From assembly GCA_040274725.1 (NCBI GenBank), contig JBEMAQ010000012.1, positions 42,038 to 106,037 on the forward strand: DNA of 64,000 nt, in the 5' to 3' direction. A model generated the notes under the pieces. That model saw nothing but the letters and a program-made list of their open reading frames with translations. It ran no database searches and was not told the origin of the DNA. Position 1 is the first letter of the stretch; each line of letters opens with the position of its first letter. Below, piece after piece: positions 53,801 to 61,487 of this stretch. The stretch comes from Solibacillus sp040274725 (GTDB lineage Bacteria; Bacillota; Bacilli; Bacillales_A; Planococcaceae). The position numbers and the translations under genes were made by a program.

Positions 53801-54268
53801 AACTATAAAAAGCTGACAACAACACAGTCAGACCTACTTGCTGTGTCGTATACGGATTTCTATGATTTATTAGAGGAATGGGATGACGAGCTAAACGACG
53901 ATTCAACCGATTTAAATGACCGTATCGGAAATGTACTCGTAGCGGAAGTTTATCAAGTGGACGAGGTAGTCGGTGAAGGTCTCGAGTTTACAGCGAGCTT
54001 CCTTGAATACATTGCACAGCTAGAAGAAGAATATAAGGCGCTAGACATGAAGGAGCGCCGATTAATTACGCATAAATCATTCTTTACCATTGCGAAAAGA
54101 GATGCGAAGGCCATTGAGCCACTTATTCGCCTTGTAGAATCAATAGAGAATGTCGAAACAAATGTACGCGCGGGGCTAATTTTGCAGGCTGAACGCACGT
54201 ATGACCGTTTAACAACACAGCAGCAAAACCTGTTTGATCAGTCTGGGGTGGAGATTCCGGAGGCTTAA
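50885..54268 (+). CDS. Large secreted helical-repeat protein, unknown
   Basis: 1127 residues. Signal peptide ILAAATVASTAIIIPIAAEA, cut near residue 25. Residues 30-330 hold two or three Ig-like beta domains, each around a YEWFIV/YEWYIY/YQWFFT strand. From about 340 on, about a dozen helical units share the pattern Y-x-x-L-T/S-x-x-Q-x-x-L (YKKLTGLQRSLF, YNKLSVLQKSLI, YVKLTPLQRTML, YRKLSIPQQQLI, YDRLTTQQQNLF). No SLH, LPXTG, LysM or C-terminal membrane anchor is visible, so it is secreted or held by another protein. Possibly a surface or matrix protein; no enzyme motif seen. GGGGAT before ATG. Confidence 0.75.
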   Translation: MDYKKILAAATVASTAIIIPIAAEATDPAPTAADLLSGVSSTTYGATVTAIASINDVAITKYEWFIVTGPNAKTALASTSNELIIPVEATGHSIELVATDANGDRFNAVVAVDIQTMAATFHDLNDDPPTDVTSAEALVNAPISVGFPPPIETTTITKYEWYIYNAATNQYYLLTSERDMLIDIPPLASGKTLRLIITTANDEKFRADLKVKELELADEIPMDILLNNREIPETGDVSLAPNDVLSVENLEIVGKNGELLSKSQANISYQWFFTTADGEPTTSSLITDATNVSFSIPRDAYYRTLQSFKVRIDIDIPDAGVKKSYYSQPITLNIVPAEDLVREINALFESTYKYSQAGGDFDAFEANIAALQKSYNALSINSKVLVTNYDKLQNAQMHVQVVKPILKQLDAFNLEKQAFDAEETELKHAKLLEQFEQIEKQYKKLTGLQRSLFDLTEDFGNNYMEEMFKFLKNIKEIEDNGDTTAETIKKINNDILALYLDSEAFVKEYNLDDGTREEFAAKVQALQARAATVDKVHQSVLYTTALKNAKTDVKKAASVAEKIYKVSITAGTKRVNAALAARQAYNKLSVLQKSLITEEELNTLLETEEAAEIRTDDIIKWIDQLLENGAYNVGSEFTFNDNVYTFAGALEYLTQAYKSLNSSTRQRVANYNLLKQAQKDFKAASKVINNINKAVLLYEAAGNVENAQAALRKANSSYRTAYKSYVKLTPLQRTMLNNNNSLEDDIAAFLDDYASLSDLVNVPEADSPAANKYDEAKVANVVGLLETLETNVTTNVTTLEDVQAKIAEIKAAYRALTAPEKKNVYNYSILATANSIATKASSVQKKLRAAQASNNEAKLTSALAAYRKLSIPQQQLILTAAQEVTVSLGGMQPDYSAINEALVELKNELNVENIVAVTELIQGLSPKELKNLVYYKDYQEALKQKNIVDKFVTNINKLGENPSYSKRQTALLNYKKLTTTQSDLLAVSYTDFYDLLEEWDDELNDDSTDLNDRIGNVLVAEVYQVDEVVGEGLEFTASFLEYIAQLEEEYKALDMKERRLITHKSFFTIAKRDAKAIEPLIRLVESIENVETNVRAGLILQAERTYDRLTTQQQNLFDQSGVEIPEA

Positions 54269-54291
54269 GATTTTGAATATGAATGAATAGT

Positions 54292-54346
54292 GAAGCACAC
54301 TTCTTGTAATCTGATGGGTTTTGGATTGCAGGGGGTGTGTTTTTTG
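54292..54346 (+). terminator. Terminator of secreted repeat protein gene
   Basis: ACACTTCTTGTAATC pairs with GATTGCAGGGGGTGT (four G-U pairs) around a 12-nt loop, then TTTTTT. Confidence 0.6.
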
Positions 54347-54437
54347 TTAGAGAGGCTATCCCAGAATGATTAAATCTAACAATTTTAAATTATTGCAAAA
54401 TTTACACAATCATGTTACACTAATACCAATTTCATAT

Positions 54438-54595
54438 TGTCTTATCCAGAGAAGCCGAGGGGAAATGGCCCGTTGAAGCTTCAGCAACCTCTAATTATTA
54501 GAAAGGTGCTAATTCCAGCAAGGCACGTCCTTGGCAGATAAGAACGAGTATACTTACCTCTCATTCTATCTTTGCTAGGATGAGAGGTTTTTTTG
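54438..54595 (+). ncRNA. SAM-I (S-box) riboswitch with terminator, upstream of metA
   Basis: The aptamer opens CTTATCCAGAGAAGCCGAGG and contains GGCCC-TTGAAGC-TTCAGCAACC, AAAGGTGCTAATTCC and GCAAGGCACGTCC, closing with GGCAGATAAG. These are the usual S-box segments. The expression platform is a terminator, CCTCTCAT-tCTA / TAG-gATGAGAGG then TTTTTTT at 54557-54594. S-adenosylmethionine binding should end transcription before metA. Confidence 0.93.
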
Positions 54596-54691
54596 CCTGA
54601 AAAGACAAGTGTATGATTGTAATTCACGAATAATTTATGCTGCAACACAAGATTATTTTCGAATAGATAATGATGAATGGGGGAGTTTTGC

Positions 54692-55633
54692 ATGCCAATT
54701 AATATTCCACAAAATTTACCGGCCGGCGAACGATTGAGAGAAGAGAAGATTTTCGTAATGGGGGAGGAGCGCGCACGTACGCAGCAAATTCGTCCACTGA
54801 ATATTTTAGTGTTCAACTTAATGCCTGAAAAAGAAAAAACAGAATTACAGCTACTGCGTTTACTTGGGAATACACCATTACAAGTAAATGTAACGTTCCT
54901 GAATACGGCTACATACCAATCAAAAAACGTGTCAAAATCGCATTTAGATACATTTTATGAAACGTTTGATACGATTCAGCATCGCCGCTATGACGGCATG
55001 ATTATTACGGGTGCGCCGGTTGAGCGAATGGCGTTTGAGGAGGTCGGCTACTGGCAGGAGATCCAGCAAGTGATGGACTGGGCAAATGAACATGTGACGT
55101 CGATTATGTACATATGTTGGGGCGCACAGGCCGCGCTGTATCATCATTTTGGTATTGGTAAGTTCGAATTGCCAAAAAAATGCTCAGGTGTGTATAGCCA
55201 CGTCATTACGGATTTAACGGTAGACCTTGTGCGCGGTTTTAGCGACGAGTATGTGGCACCGCATTCACGTCATACGTCCGTGTCGATTGACGAGGTGCGT
55301 GCACATCCAGACCTGCGCCTACTGAGCTATTCGGATGAGGCGGGTGTCTTTATCGCGCAGTCGAAAAATAACAAGCACATTATGATTACAGGCCACTTAG
55401 AATATGACGCGACAACACTTGCGGATGAATATCACCGCGATGTAGAAAAAGGCGAGGCTGACGTGGATATGCCGGTGAATTATTTCCCGGGGAACGACGC
55501 GACAAAAACGCCGAAAAATACATGGCGCGCGCATTCACACTTACTGTTTTATAACTGGCTGAACTACTATGTATACCAAGAAACGCCGTATGAGTGGCAT
55601 TATGCGGAGCAGCCGATTGATTTTCAGATTTAA
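54692..55633 (+). CDS. metA: Homoserine O-acyltransferase MetA
   Basis: 313 residues from ATG 54692 (GGGGGAG 7 bases upstream). It begins MPINIPQNLPAGERLREEKI, with IRPLNILVFNLMPEKEKTE, the catalytic Cys in SIMYICWGAQAALYHHFGI, and a His-Glu pair in MITGHLEYDATTLADEYHRD. It acylates homoserine in methionine synthesis; in Bacilli most MetA proteins use acetyl-CoA. Control by the upstream SAM riboswitch fits. Confidence 0.95.
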   Translation: MPINIPQNLPAGERLREEKIFVMGEERARTQQIRPLNILVFNLMPEKEKTELQLLRLLGNTPLQVNVTFLNTATYQSKNVSKSHLDTFYETFDTIQHRRYDGMIITGAPVERMAFEEVGYWQEIQQVMDWANEHVTSIMYICWGAQAALYHHFGIGKFELPKKCSGVYSHVITDLTVDLVRGFSDEYVAPHSRHTSVSIDEVRAHPDLRLLSYSDEAGVFIAQSKNNKHIMITGHLEYDATTLADEYHRDVEKGEADVDMPVNYFPGNDATKTPKNTWRAHSHLLFYNWLNYYVYQETPYEWHYAEQPIDFQI

Positions 55634-55762
55634 TGATTAACTGTGCATTTGCACTCATGTACACGCGGGTGGGAATGCGTACATAGGTTAGGTATCAAAA
55701 AAGAGTTGTACTTTTGTGCGTTACAAGTTTTTAAAGAAATATTAAAAGACGATTTTTAGTCG

Positions 55763-55793
55763 AAAAGGTATGTGGATTTCACGTACCTTTTTT
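55763..55793 (+). terminator. Terminator downstream of metA
   Basis: AAGGTATGTG, 5-nt loop, CACGTACCTT and TTTTTT (one G-U pair). It lies 130 bases after metA; the stretch between holds no gene. Confidence 0.75.
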
Positions 55794-55878
55794 GTATGGG
55801 AAATAGGGGAATTTCTTTTTTGAAATGAAATGCAGTAGACGGCTATAAATCTGTTTCTAAACGAGGGGGAGAATTTCA

Positions 55879-56271
55879 TTGAAACCAGAAGATTTAATTT
55901 TTGTAATTGGCGTTGCACTAATTGGATTAATTGTAATGCTCGTCATGACATTGATTTTTAGGGAAAGGAAAAAAGTCGCACGCATTATAGTTAGCTCAAT
56001 TGTCGTTGGTTATATCGCTTTTTTTGCACTTTATCCTACTATACGTTTGGAAATTCACGCACAACGCTATGACCAATTGGTAGAATATTTGCAGCGAACA
56101 TACCCAAATGAAGAATTTGAGGTACGTTCAAGAAACTATGATGAAGTAATTCAACTAGGGGATTTTCAAGTAAATAATACATCCACTCCAAATAGGGGCG
56201 TTACGTATCGCGTAGAAAAAAATGGTGATATTTTTCAGCTTAGTGGTTCATGGCAAAGGTCTAGTGAATAA
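55879..56271 (+). CDS. Small membrane protein, unknown (130 aa)
   Basis: Two N-terminal membrane segments (LIFVIGVALIGLIVMLVMTL and IIVSSIVVGYIAFFALYP) are followed by an outer domain of about 75 residues (YDQLVEYLQRTYPNEEFEVR). The layout resembles DUF3139-like proteins, but I am not sure. TTG 55879 with GAGGGGGAG upstream. No operon partner. Confidence 0.6.
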   Translation: MKPEDLIFVIGVALIGLIVMLVMTLIFRERKKVARIIVSSIVVGYIAFFALYPTIRLEIHAQRYDQLVEYLQRTYPNEEFEVRSRNYDEVIQLGDFQVNNTSTPNRGVTYRVEKNGDIFQLSGSWQRSSE

Positions 56272-56397
56272 TAGTTTAAGCACAGTATGCCGTGTTTTCT
56301 CTACATAACCTATGTAAATAACGTTTCCAAATAAGACGTTGACGACCATTTTCTCTTATGCATTTTATAATAAAACCCAAGAGAGGGAGTGAATTTG

Positions 56398-56547
56398 ATG
56401 AAACGAGATTCGAGAAAAAGAGGGAAAGACTTACATTGGATTCCTGAAAAAAATATGATACATGGATTTACTTTCAAAGGATTTTTAATACTTATAATCC
56501 TTTTTATCGTTGGGAGTTTAATAAACTATTTGTTTTTTAAAACTTAG
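56398..56547 (+). CDS. Small C-terminal-anchored membrane protein (49 aa)
   Basis: GAGAGGGAG lies 8 bases before ATG. The product starts with basic MKRDSRKRGKDLHW and ends with one membrane helix (GFLILIILFIVGSLINYLFF). Unknown function; the ribosome site and clear topology support a real gene. Confidence 0.55.
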   Translation: MKRDSRKRGKDLHWIPEKNMIHGFTFKGFLILIILFIVGSLINYLFFKT

Positions 56548-56649
56548 CAGAGGACATTCAAAACAAATTCAGTAACAAAACTTTGGTGACTGTTGCAATG
56601 CTGGATACATGAAATAATACATAGATGCCAATACGAAACGTTTTTAAGT

Positions 56650-56674
56650 AGCTAAATAGCTAAATAGCTAAATA
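56650..56674 (+). repeat. AGCTAAAT tandem repeat (3 copies)
   Basis: The 8-bp unit AGCTAAAT is repeated three times without interruption in non-coding sequence. Copy number could vary between strains by slippage. Confidence 0.8.
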
Positions 56675-56713
56675 GAGGCGTTTCAAAAGATAAAGGATGA
56701 TGGAAACAAGAAA

Positions 56714-56754
56714 AAAGGCCGACCAAACCAATGTTGATTTGATCGACCATTTTA
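56714..56754 (-). terminator. Terminator of the YczE-like gene
   Basis: On the minus strand GGTCGATCAAATCAA pairs with TTGGTTTGGTCGGCC (some G-U), followed by TTTTTT. Confidence 0.7.
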
Positions 56755-56789
56755 AGTGCTGGTCAAAAGACATATACGGACAAGTCTCT

Positions 56790-57419
56790 TTAGTTTAAAA
56801 TCGCACTTTGCTGCCCTGTAATGCGATAGTATAATTTTTGATTGATTGTGAGTGCGCCTTGGATCAGTGGGCCTGATGCAAGAGCCATAATGACTGTACC
56901 GACACCTACTGGACCGCCTAGGAAAAAGCCAATTATAGCTACTGATACTTCCATAATTGTACGTGCCTTTGTCACAGACCAACCAAGTTTAGTAACGACA
57001 AGCACCATGAGCGTGTCACGTGGACCAATCCCGATGTTTGCGACCATATACATTCCGCAGCCAAAGCTAAATATAATGAGCCCTAGCAGAAATGCGATGA
57101 GCTGATTGGTGAAGCCGTTTACTGCTGGTAAAAAGTAATTGAACACATCAATAAAAATCCCCGTTAAAAACATATCTAAATACGTGCCGATTTTTGGCCA
57201 CGTTTTGCGGATCATGCCGTCAATTGCTAGAATTGTTAGTCCGAGAATGATCGACCACATGCCAATCGTTAAGCCGACTGTATCGGCGAGGCCCATATGC
57301 AGCACGTCCCACGAGCCGACACCGAGCATAAAGCCTTTAATCGTTAATGTAATCCCGAATGAAATAATAATGACGCCAACTAAAAAGAAACTAATGCGCC
57401 AAAAAAGCTGCTGTTTCAA
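56790..57419 (-). CDS. YczE/YitT-like integral membrane protein
   Basis: 209 residues, five membrane helices. FGITLTIKGFMLGVGSWDVL, HMGLADTVGLTIGMWSIILG and MYMVANIGIGPRDTLMVLVV are the paired G-x-G-x-W/P-D motifs of YczE-type proteins. B. subtilis YczE is needed for surfactin production by an unknown means. Stands alone. The start ATG 57419 has only a weak ribosome site (AAGGG). Confidence 0.85.
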   Translation of the reverse strand: MKQQLFWRISFFLVGVIIISFGITLTIKGFMLGVGSWDVLHMGLADTVGLTIGMWSIILGLTILAIDGMIRKTWPKIGTYLDMFLTGIFIDVFNYFLPAVNGFTNQLIAFLLGLIIFSFGCGMYMVANIGIGPRDTLMVLVVTKLGWSVTKARTIMEVSVAIIGFFLGGPVGVGTVIMALASGPLIQGALTINQKLYYRITGQQSAILN

Positions 57420-57597
57420 AATAAACCCTTCAATCTTTATAAATTTCCGATAATAGAACGTAATTGATTATAGCGGAAAGCTATCCAAAATGAAGGGTTT
57501 CTATTAATTCTTAAAATTTAATCTTTTTTTGTTAGGAAGGAGTGTTGTTGCGGGAGGTGAATGTATTAATATGTATTAATAGAAAGGAAGTTGCCAG

Positions 57598-57903
57598 ATG
57601 ATTATTGCAGTGAAATTTGAATATGAATGTGCTACAGCGTATATCCGTTGTCCTGCAAAGGTCGGGCGGGCTATTAAACGCTTGCAGTGGGACTTTTTTG
57701 ACTGGCTGTATGACCGCGAAAACCCGCACCAGTACTGGGAAATTCACGATCACGACGAGGCGGGGAATCCCGTGCACGGCGTAAGCTACGGGGAGGATGC
57801 TTTTGTTTATTGGCTAAACCAAGTGCGATTTACGAGCGGGAAACGTGTTGCGACGATTATTACAGCACCGAAGCAGCCAGCGAAAAAAACGATTCATTTT
57901 TAA
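57598..57903 (+). CDS. Hypothetical protein (101 aa)
   Basis: A small, soluble protein rich in Trp, Tyr and His (LQWDFFDWLYDRENPHQYWE, then GVSYGEDAFVYWLNQVRF). AAAGGAAG precedes the ATG at good spacing. No family recognised. The dispersed repeat copy 2 begins 6 bases after its stop. Confidence 0.65.
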   Translation: MIIAVKFEYECATAYIRCPAKVGRAIKRLQWDFFDWLYDRENPHQYWEIHDHDEAGNPVHGVSYGEDAFVYWLNQVRFTSGKRVATIITAPKQPAKKTIHF

Positions 57904-57909
57904 AGAACA

Positions 57910-58075
57910 AAAGCGCTAAAGCGCCTGCTCAGCCCCGACAAGCGCTGGAAAGCCCGAAGCGAAAGTGCTCTTTTTACTTTCGCCGGAGGGATTGAAGCGA
58001 CCTCGAGGGGCTGGCGCGCATAACTGGACGTAAAGTTCACTTTGCCTTAGCTTATCCATCATGCGAAAATCTATA
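57910..58075 (-). repeat. Dispersed ~150-bp intergenic repeat, copy 2
   Basis: The reverse complement of this stretch matches 8003-8162, including the outer ATTTTCGCAT and CTAAGGCAAAGT blocks and the inner GC-rich stems. Point differences and small indels occur, especially in loops (CTCCGG versus CTCGGG; AAAAAGAGC versus AAAGAGCACA). It could also end the transcript of the preceding gene. Confidence 0.8.
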
Positions 58076-58137
58076 ATTTCCTAAACAGTGAAAAGAGCGA
58101 CTCTCACTAAATTTTAGTAGGAATCGCCCAATTCTAT

Positions 58138-58428
58138 TTATTTCATATAGCTATATTCTAGTTCAGCAAGCTTCTCGTTTACTGCCACGTGCAGGTCATG
58201 GTCATTGAAAAACCATTCATCGTTTTTTTCGATGTAAAAGCGTATGCCTTCTATCTCGGTTTCCACGCCGATTTCATGCGGTTCCTCACGATTCATGCCA
58301 AGTGAAAAGCCTTCGTGGAACTTGCTTGAGCCGCCGTAGCGTGCGTAAAAGCGAATCATGTCGCCAATTTCTACTTCCATCTCTTTCTTAAACCAATCCA
58401 TTGCCTCATTTGTAAGAACAATTTTCAT
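58138..58428 (-). CDS. HesB/IscA-like protein (YneR type)
   Basis: 96 residues from ATG 58428, which lies 6 bases after GAGAGGTG; the longer frame upstream runs back into plsY. KIVLTNEAMDWFKKEMEVEI then GDMIRFYARYGGSS fits the HesB-like fold, but the usual C-terminal Cys pair for iron-sulfur binding is absent. The YneR group lacks these cysteines, so an iron-sulfur role is doubtful. Next to plsY, parE and parC as in Bacillus. Confidence 0.82.
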   Translation of the reverse strand: MKIVLTNEAMDWFKKEMEVEIGDMIRFYARYGGSSKFHEGFSLGMNREEPHEIGVETEIEGIRFYIEKNDEWFFNDHDLHVAVNEKLAELEYSYMK

Positions 58429-58464
58429 TCCCATCACCTCTCCATTATTATGCATTTTTCGACA

Positions 58465-58496
58465 CAAAAAAACCACCCATAAGCGAGTGGTTTTGC
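58465..58496 (-). terminator. Terminator of plsY
   Basis: On the minus strand AAAACCACT, loop, GTGGTTTTTTT (with a G-U near the loop): a compact hairpin just after the plsY stop codon. Confidence 0.7.
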
Positions 58497-58498
58497 TA

Positions 58499-59101
58499 CT
58501 AGAACCCTTTAATTTTCGGCTCTGTGCCATCTTTAATACGCTGAATATTTTCGCGGTGGCGGTAAAAGATAAACGCGACAAGGATAAATGTAATGACAAC
58601 GAGTGCAATATCGCCGGTTATGAACCAGTTGATGATACTGTAGATGAGGCCAATTGTTGAGGCAATCATCGACGTTAAGCTGACCATTTTTGTTAATTTT
58701 AGCGAGATTAAAAATGCTGCTATTAATACAACAAAGAATGGCCATGAGTAGCCAAGCATGACGCCAGCGCTTGTCGCAACGGCTTTTCCGCCTTTAAACT
58801 TAGCGAATATCGGATAAATATGACCGATGACAGCAACCGCACCTAAAATTAAAATATGAATGCTCGCGTCCGCAAAAAACGGCAGGTGCACGAGTAGCAC
58901 GGCAGCTGTTCCTTTTAAAATATCCATGAATAATACAGCAATGCCTGCTTTTTTGCCGAGCACGCGGAATGTATTCGTTGTTCCTAGGTTGCCACTACCA
59001 AATTGGCGAATATCCATTTTAAAAAATAGCTGGCCAACCCATAGTGCAGAAGGAATTGAGCCAAGTAAATAAGCACAAATCAAAATGAGTGCGTTCGTCA
59101 T
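58499..59101 (-). CDS. plsY: Glycerol-3-phosphate acyltransferase PlsY
   Basis: 200 residues, five membrane helices. LLGSIPSALWVGQLFFKMDI, RQFGSGNLGTTNTFRVLGKK, FKGGKAVATSAGVMLGY and FYRHRENIQRIKDGTEPKIK are the three conserved loops and tail. It transfers acyl from acyl-phosphate to glycerol-3-phosphate in the first step of phospholipid synthesis. GAAAGGGGC precedes ATG 59101. Divergent from parE, as in Bacillus. Confidence 0.95.
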   Translation of the reverse strand: MTNALILICAYLLGSIPSALWVGQLFFKMDIRQFGSGNLGTTNTFRVLGKKAGIAVLFMDILKGTAAVLLVHLPFFADASIHILILGAVAVIGHIYPIFAKFKGGKAVATSAGVMLGYSWPFFVVLIAAFLISLKLTKMVSLTSMIASTIGLIYSIINWFITGDIALVVITFILVAFIFYRHRENIQRIKDGTEPKIKGF

Positions 59102-59517
59102 TGATGTGCCCCTTTCAAATAAAAATTATTAGTTGGTACTAATAGTATGTATTAGTTATTGTACACGTTTTTTTAGGTGAAGAAAAGCAGGAATATTTAC
59201 AGATTATGATTGAATACATCTATTTTAAGGAAAATGATTAACTAAGAGAAGTTATTTTGCCTAAAACAAGGTGAAAAAGGTTGCCAAATAGCTACTGGAA
59301 ATGATAATTTTCTAAGACAATATGTGATATAAAATCACATAGGTTCGTAAAATGCCTGTATGATAAGCTTTTAAAGCACCGAGTTAGATGATACAATTAA
59401 TTTTCAATGCCGTAAAGATTTTTTTCGTAGTAAATTTTATTTGACACACAATGGTATAATCAGTACGATTAAAATGTAAATAACAGAACGTTTGTTTGTT
59501 TTTGGAGGGGAAATGAT
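59102..59517. other. plsY-parE intergenic region with parE promoter
   Basis: About 415 bases without a gene. An extended -10 TGGTATAAT (59452-59460) lies about 58 bases before the parE start; a TTGACA at 59441-59446 is too close to serve as its -35. The middle part shows no recognisable motif. Confidence 0.5.
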
Positions 59518-61485
59518 TTGGCAAAAATCCAATCAGGAATCGCATACAATGATGATGCGATTCAAGTTTTAGAAGGATTAGAAGCGGTACGTAAGCGACC
59601 AGGGATGTATATCGGTTCCACAGACACACGAGGCCTTCATCACTTAGTATATGAAATTGTTGACAATGCAGTGGATGAAGCACTCGCAGGTTACGGGAAC
59701 CATATCATCGTAAAGATTCATGAGGACAACTCAATCAGCGTGCGTGACTATGGGCGAGGTATGCCGACGGGGATGCATAAAATGGGCAAGCCGACGCCGG
59801 AAATTATTTTTACGATTCTTCACGCGGGCGGTAAGTTCGGGCAAGGCGGCTATAAGACGTCAGGTGGTCTGCACGGTGTAGGTTCATCTGTCGTAAATGC
59901 GCTGTCAACATTTTTAGAAGTGACGATTTACAGAGAAGGACAGATTCATCGTCAGCGCTTTGAGGCGGGCGGTAAGCCAGTCACAACACTTGAAGTCATC
60001 GGCAAAACGAAGGAAAAAGGGACACTCGTTCATTTTTTACCGGACACGACGATTTTCTCTACGACGAAGTACAATTATGACACATTAGCGGAGCGCCTGC
60101 GTGAGTCGGCGTTTTTATTAAAAGGCTTAAAAATCGAGCTAATGGATGAGCGCGGCGAGGGAGCACATGAAGTTTTCTATTATGAAAACGGGATTGAGGC
60201 ATTCGTTGGTTATTTAAATGAAGATAAGGACGTTTTACATCCGGTTAAATATGTAGAAGGCATTCAGCAGGATATTGAAGTGGAATTTGCGTTTCAGTTC
60301 AATGACGGCTTCTCAGAGACAATTTTATCCTTCGTGAATAATGTCCGCACACGAGATGGTGGGACGCATGAGACGGGCGCTAAGGCGGCTATGACGCGTG
60401 TATTTAATGAATACGCGCGCAAAATCGGTTTATTAAAGGAAAAAGATAAAAATCTAGAAGGTACAGACATTCGCGAAGGCTTAGCGGCGATTATATCCGT
60501 ACGTATTCCGGAGCATTTACTGCAGTTTGAAGGACAAACAAAGGGTAAACTCGGGACAAGTGAAGCACGCTCAGCTGTTGATACATGTGTCACAGAAAAG
60601 CTCATGTATGTACTTGAAGAAAATGCGGAGCTATCGGCGTCACTTGTACGTAAGGCAATCCGCGCGCAGCAAGTTCGTGAGGCGGCACGTAAAGCACGTG
60701 ATGATGCACGTAATGGCAAGAAAAACAAAAAATCGACGCTGCTATCAGGTAAATTAACGCCTGCACAGTCAAAAAATGCGGCGAAAAACGAGTTATACCT
60801 AGTAGAGGGTGACTCAGCCGGTGGTTCGGCCAAGCAAGGACGTGACCGCACGTTCCAGGCAATCTTGCCACTGCGCGGGAAAGTCATTAACACCGAAAGA
60901 GCTAAGCTTGCGGATATTATGAAAAATGAGGAAATCGTGACGATTATTCATACAATTGGCGCGGGTGCTGGTCCCGACTTCTCGATTGAGGACGCGGCAT
61001 ATGACAAAGTGGTCATTATGACCGATGCCGATACGGACGGCGCGCACATTCAAGTGCTGCTCCTTACATTCTTCTACCGCTATATGCGCCCGCTGATTGA
61101 AGCAGGCAAAGTATATATTGCCTTGCCACCACTTTACAAAGTATCGAAGGGTGCTGGTAAAAAGGCGATTATTGAATATGCGTGGACAGATGACGAGCTA
61201 CAGTCAGCAATTGATAAGATTGGCAAAGGCTATATTATTCAGCGCTATAAAGGTCTTGGTGAGATGAACGCAGACCAATTATGGGATACGACGATGAACC
61301 CAGAGACACGTACGCTGATTCGCGTCAAAATTGATGATGTCATGCGTGCTGAAAACCGCGTGCGCGTACTGATGGGCGACAAAGTAGAGCCGCGCCGTAA
61401 ATGGATTGAATCAAATGTCAACTTCGGGATGGAAGATGAAGCGAATATTTTAGAAAATGAATTCATCCAGCAAGAGGAGGACTAA
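59518..61485 (+). CDS. parE: DNA topoisomerase IV subunit B
   Basis: 655 residues. GHKL ATPase: GLEAVRKRPGMYIGSTDTRG, EIVDNAVDEALAG, GRGMPTG, GLHGVGSSVVNALS. Transducer domain follows, then the TOPRIM domain with YLVEGDSAGGSAKQGRDR, LPLRGKVINTE and VIMTDADTDGAHIQVLLLTF, and the C-terminal YKGLGEMNADQLWDTTMNPE. It supplies ATP energy for topoisomerase IV decatenation. TTG start with GGAGGGG 9 bases upstream. GyrB is nearly excluded by parC immediately downstream. Confidence 0.96.
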   Translation: MAKIQSGIAYNDDAIQVLEGLEAVRKRPGMYIGSTDTRGLHHLVYEIVDNAVDEALAGYGNHIIVKIHEDNSISVRDYGRGMPTGMHKMGKPTPEIIFTILHAGGKFGQGGYKTSGGLHGVGSSVVNALSTFLEVTIYREGQIHRQRFEAGGKPVTTLEVIGKTKEKGTLVHFLPDTTIFSTTKYNYDTLAERLRESAFLLKGLKIELMDERGEGAHEVFYYENGIEAFVGYLNEDKDVLHPVKYVEGIQQDIEVEFAFQFNDGFSETILSFVNNVRTRDGGTHETGAKAAMTRVFNEYARKIGLLKEKDKNLEGTDIREGLAAIISVRIPEHLLQFEGQTKGKLGTSEARSAVDTCVTEKLMYVLEENAELSASLVRKAIRAQQVREAARKARDDARNGKKNKKSTLLSGKLTPAQSKNAAKNELYLVEGDSAGGSAKQGRDRTFQAILPLRGKVINTERAKLADIMKNEEIVTIIHTIGAGAGPDFSIEDAAYDKVVIMTDADTDGAHIQVLLLTFFYRYMRPLIEAGKVYIALPPLYKVSKGAGKKAIIEYAWTDDELQSAIDKIGKGYIIQRYKGLGEMNADQLWDTTMNPETRTLIRVKIDDVMRAENRVRVLMGDKVEPRRKWIESNVNFGMEDEANILENEFIQQEED

Positions 61486-61487
61486 AC

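Noticed and set aside
50885..54268. S-layer protein
   Set aside because: No SLH domains are visible, and the helical repeats do not match known S-layer domains.
56650..56674. CRISPR-like repeats
   Set aside because: A simple 8-bp tandem repeat without spacers. No CRISPR array was seen anywhere in the window.
58429..58608. N-terminal extension of the HesB-like gene
   Set aside because: It overlaps plsY and its terminator; a better ribosome site supports ATG 58428.
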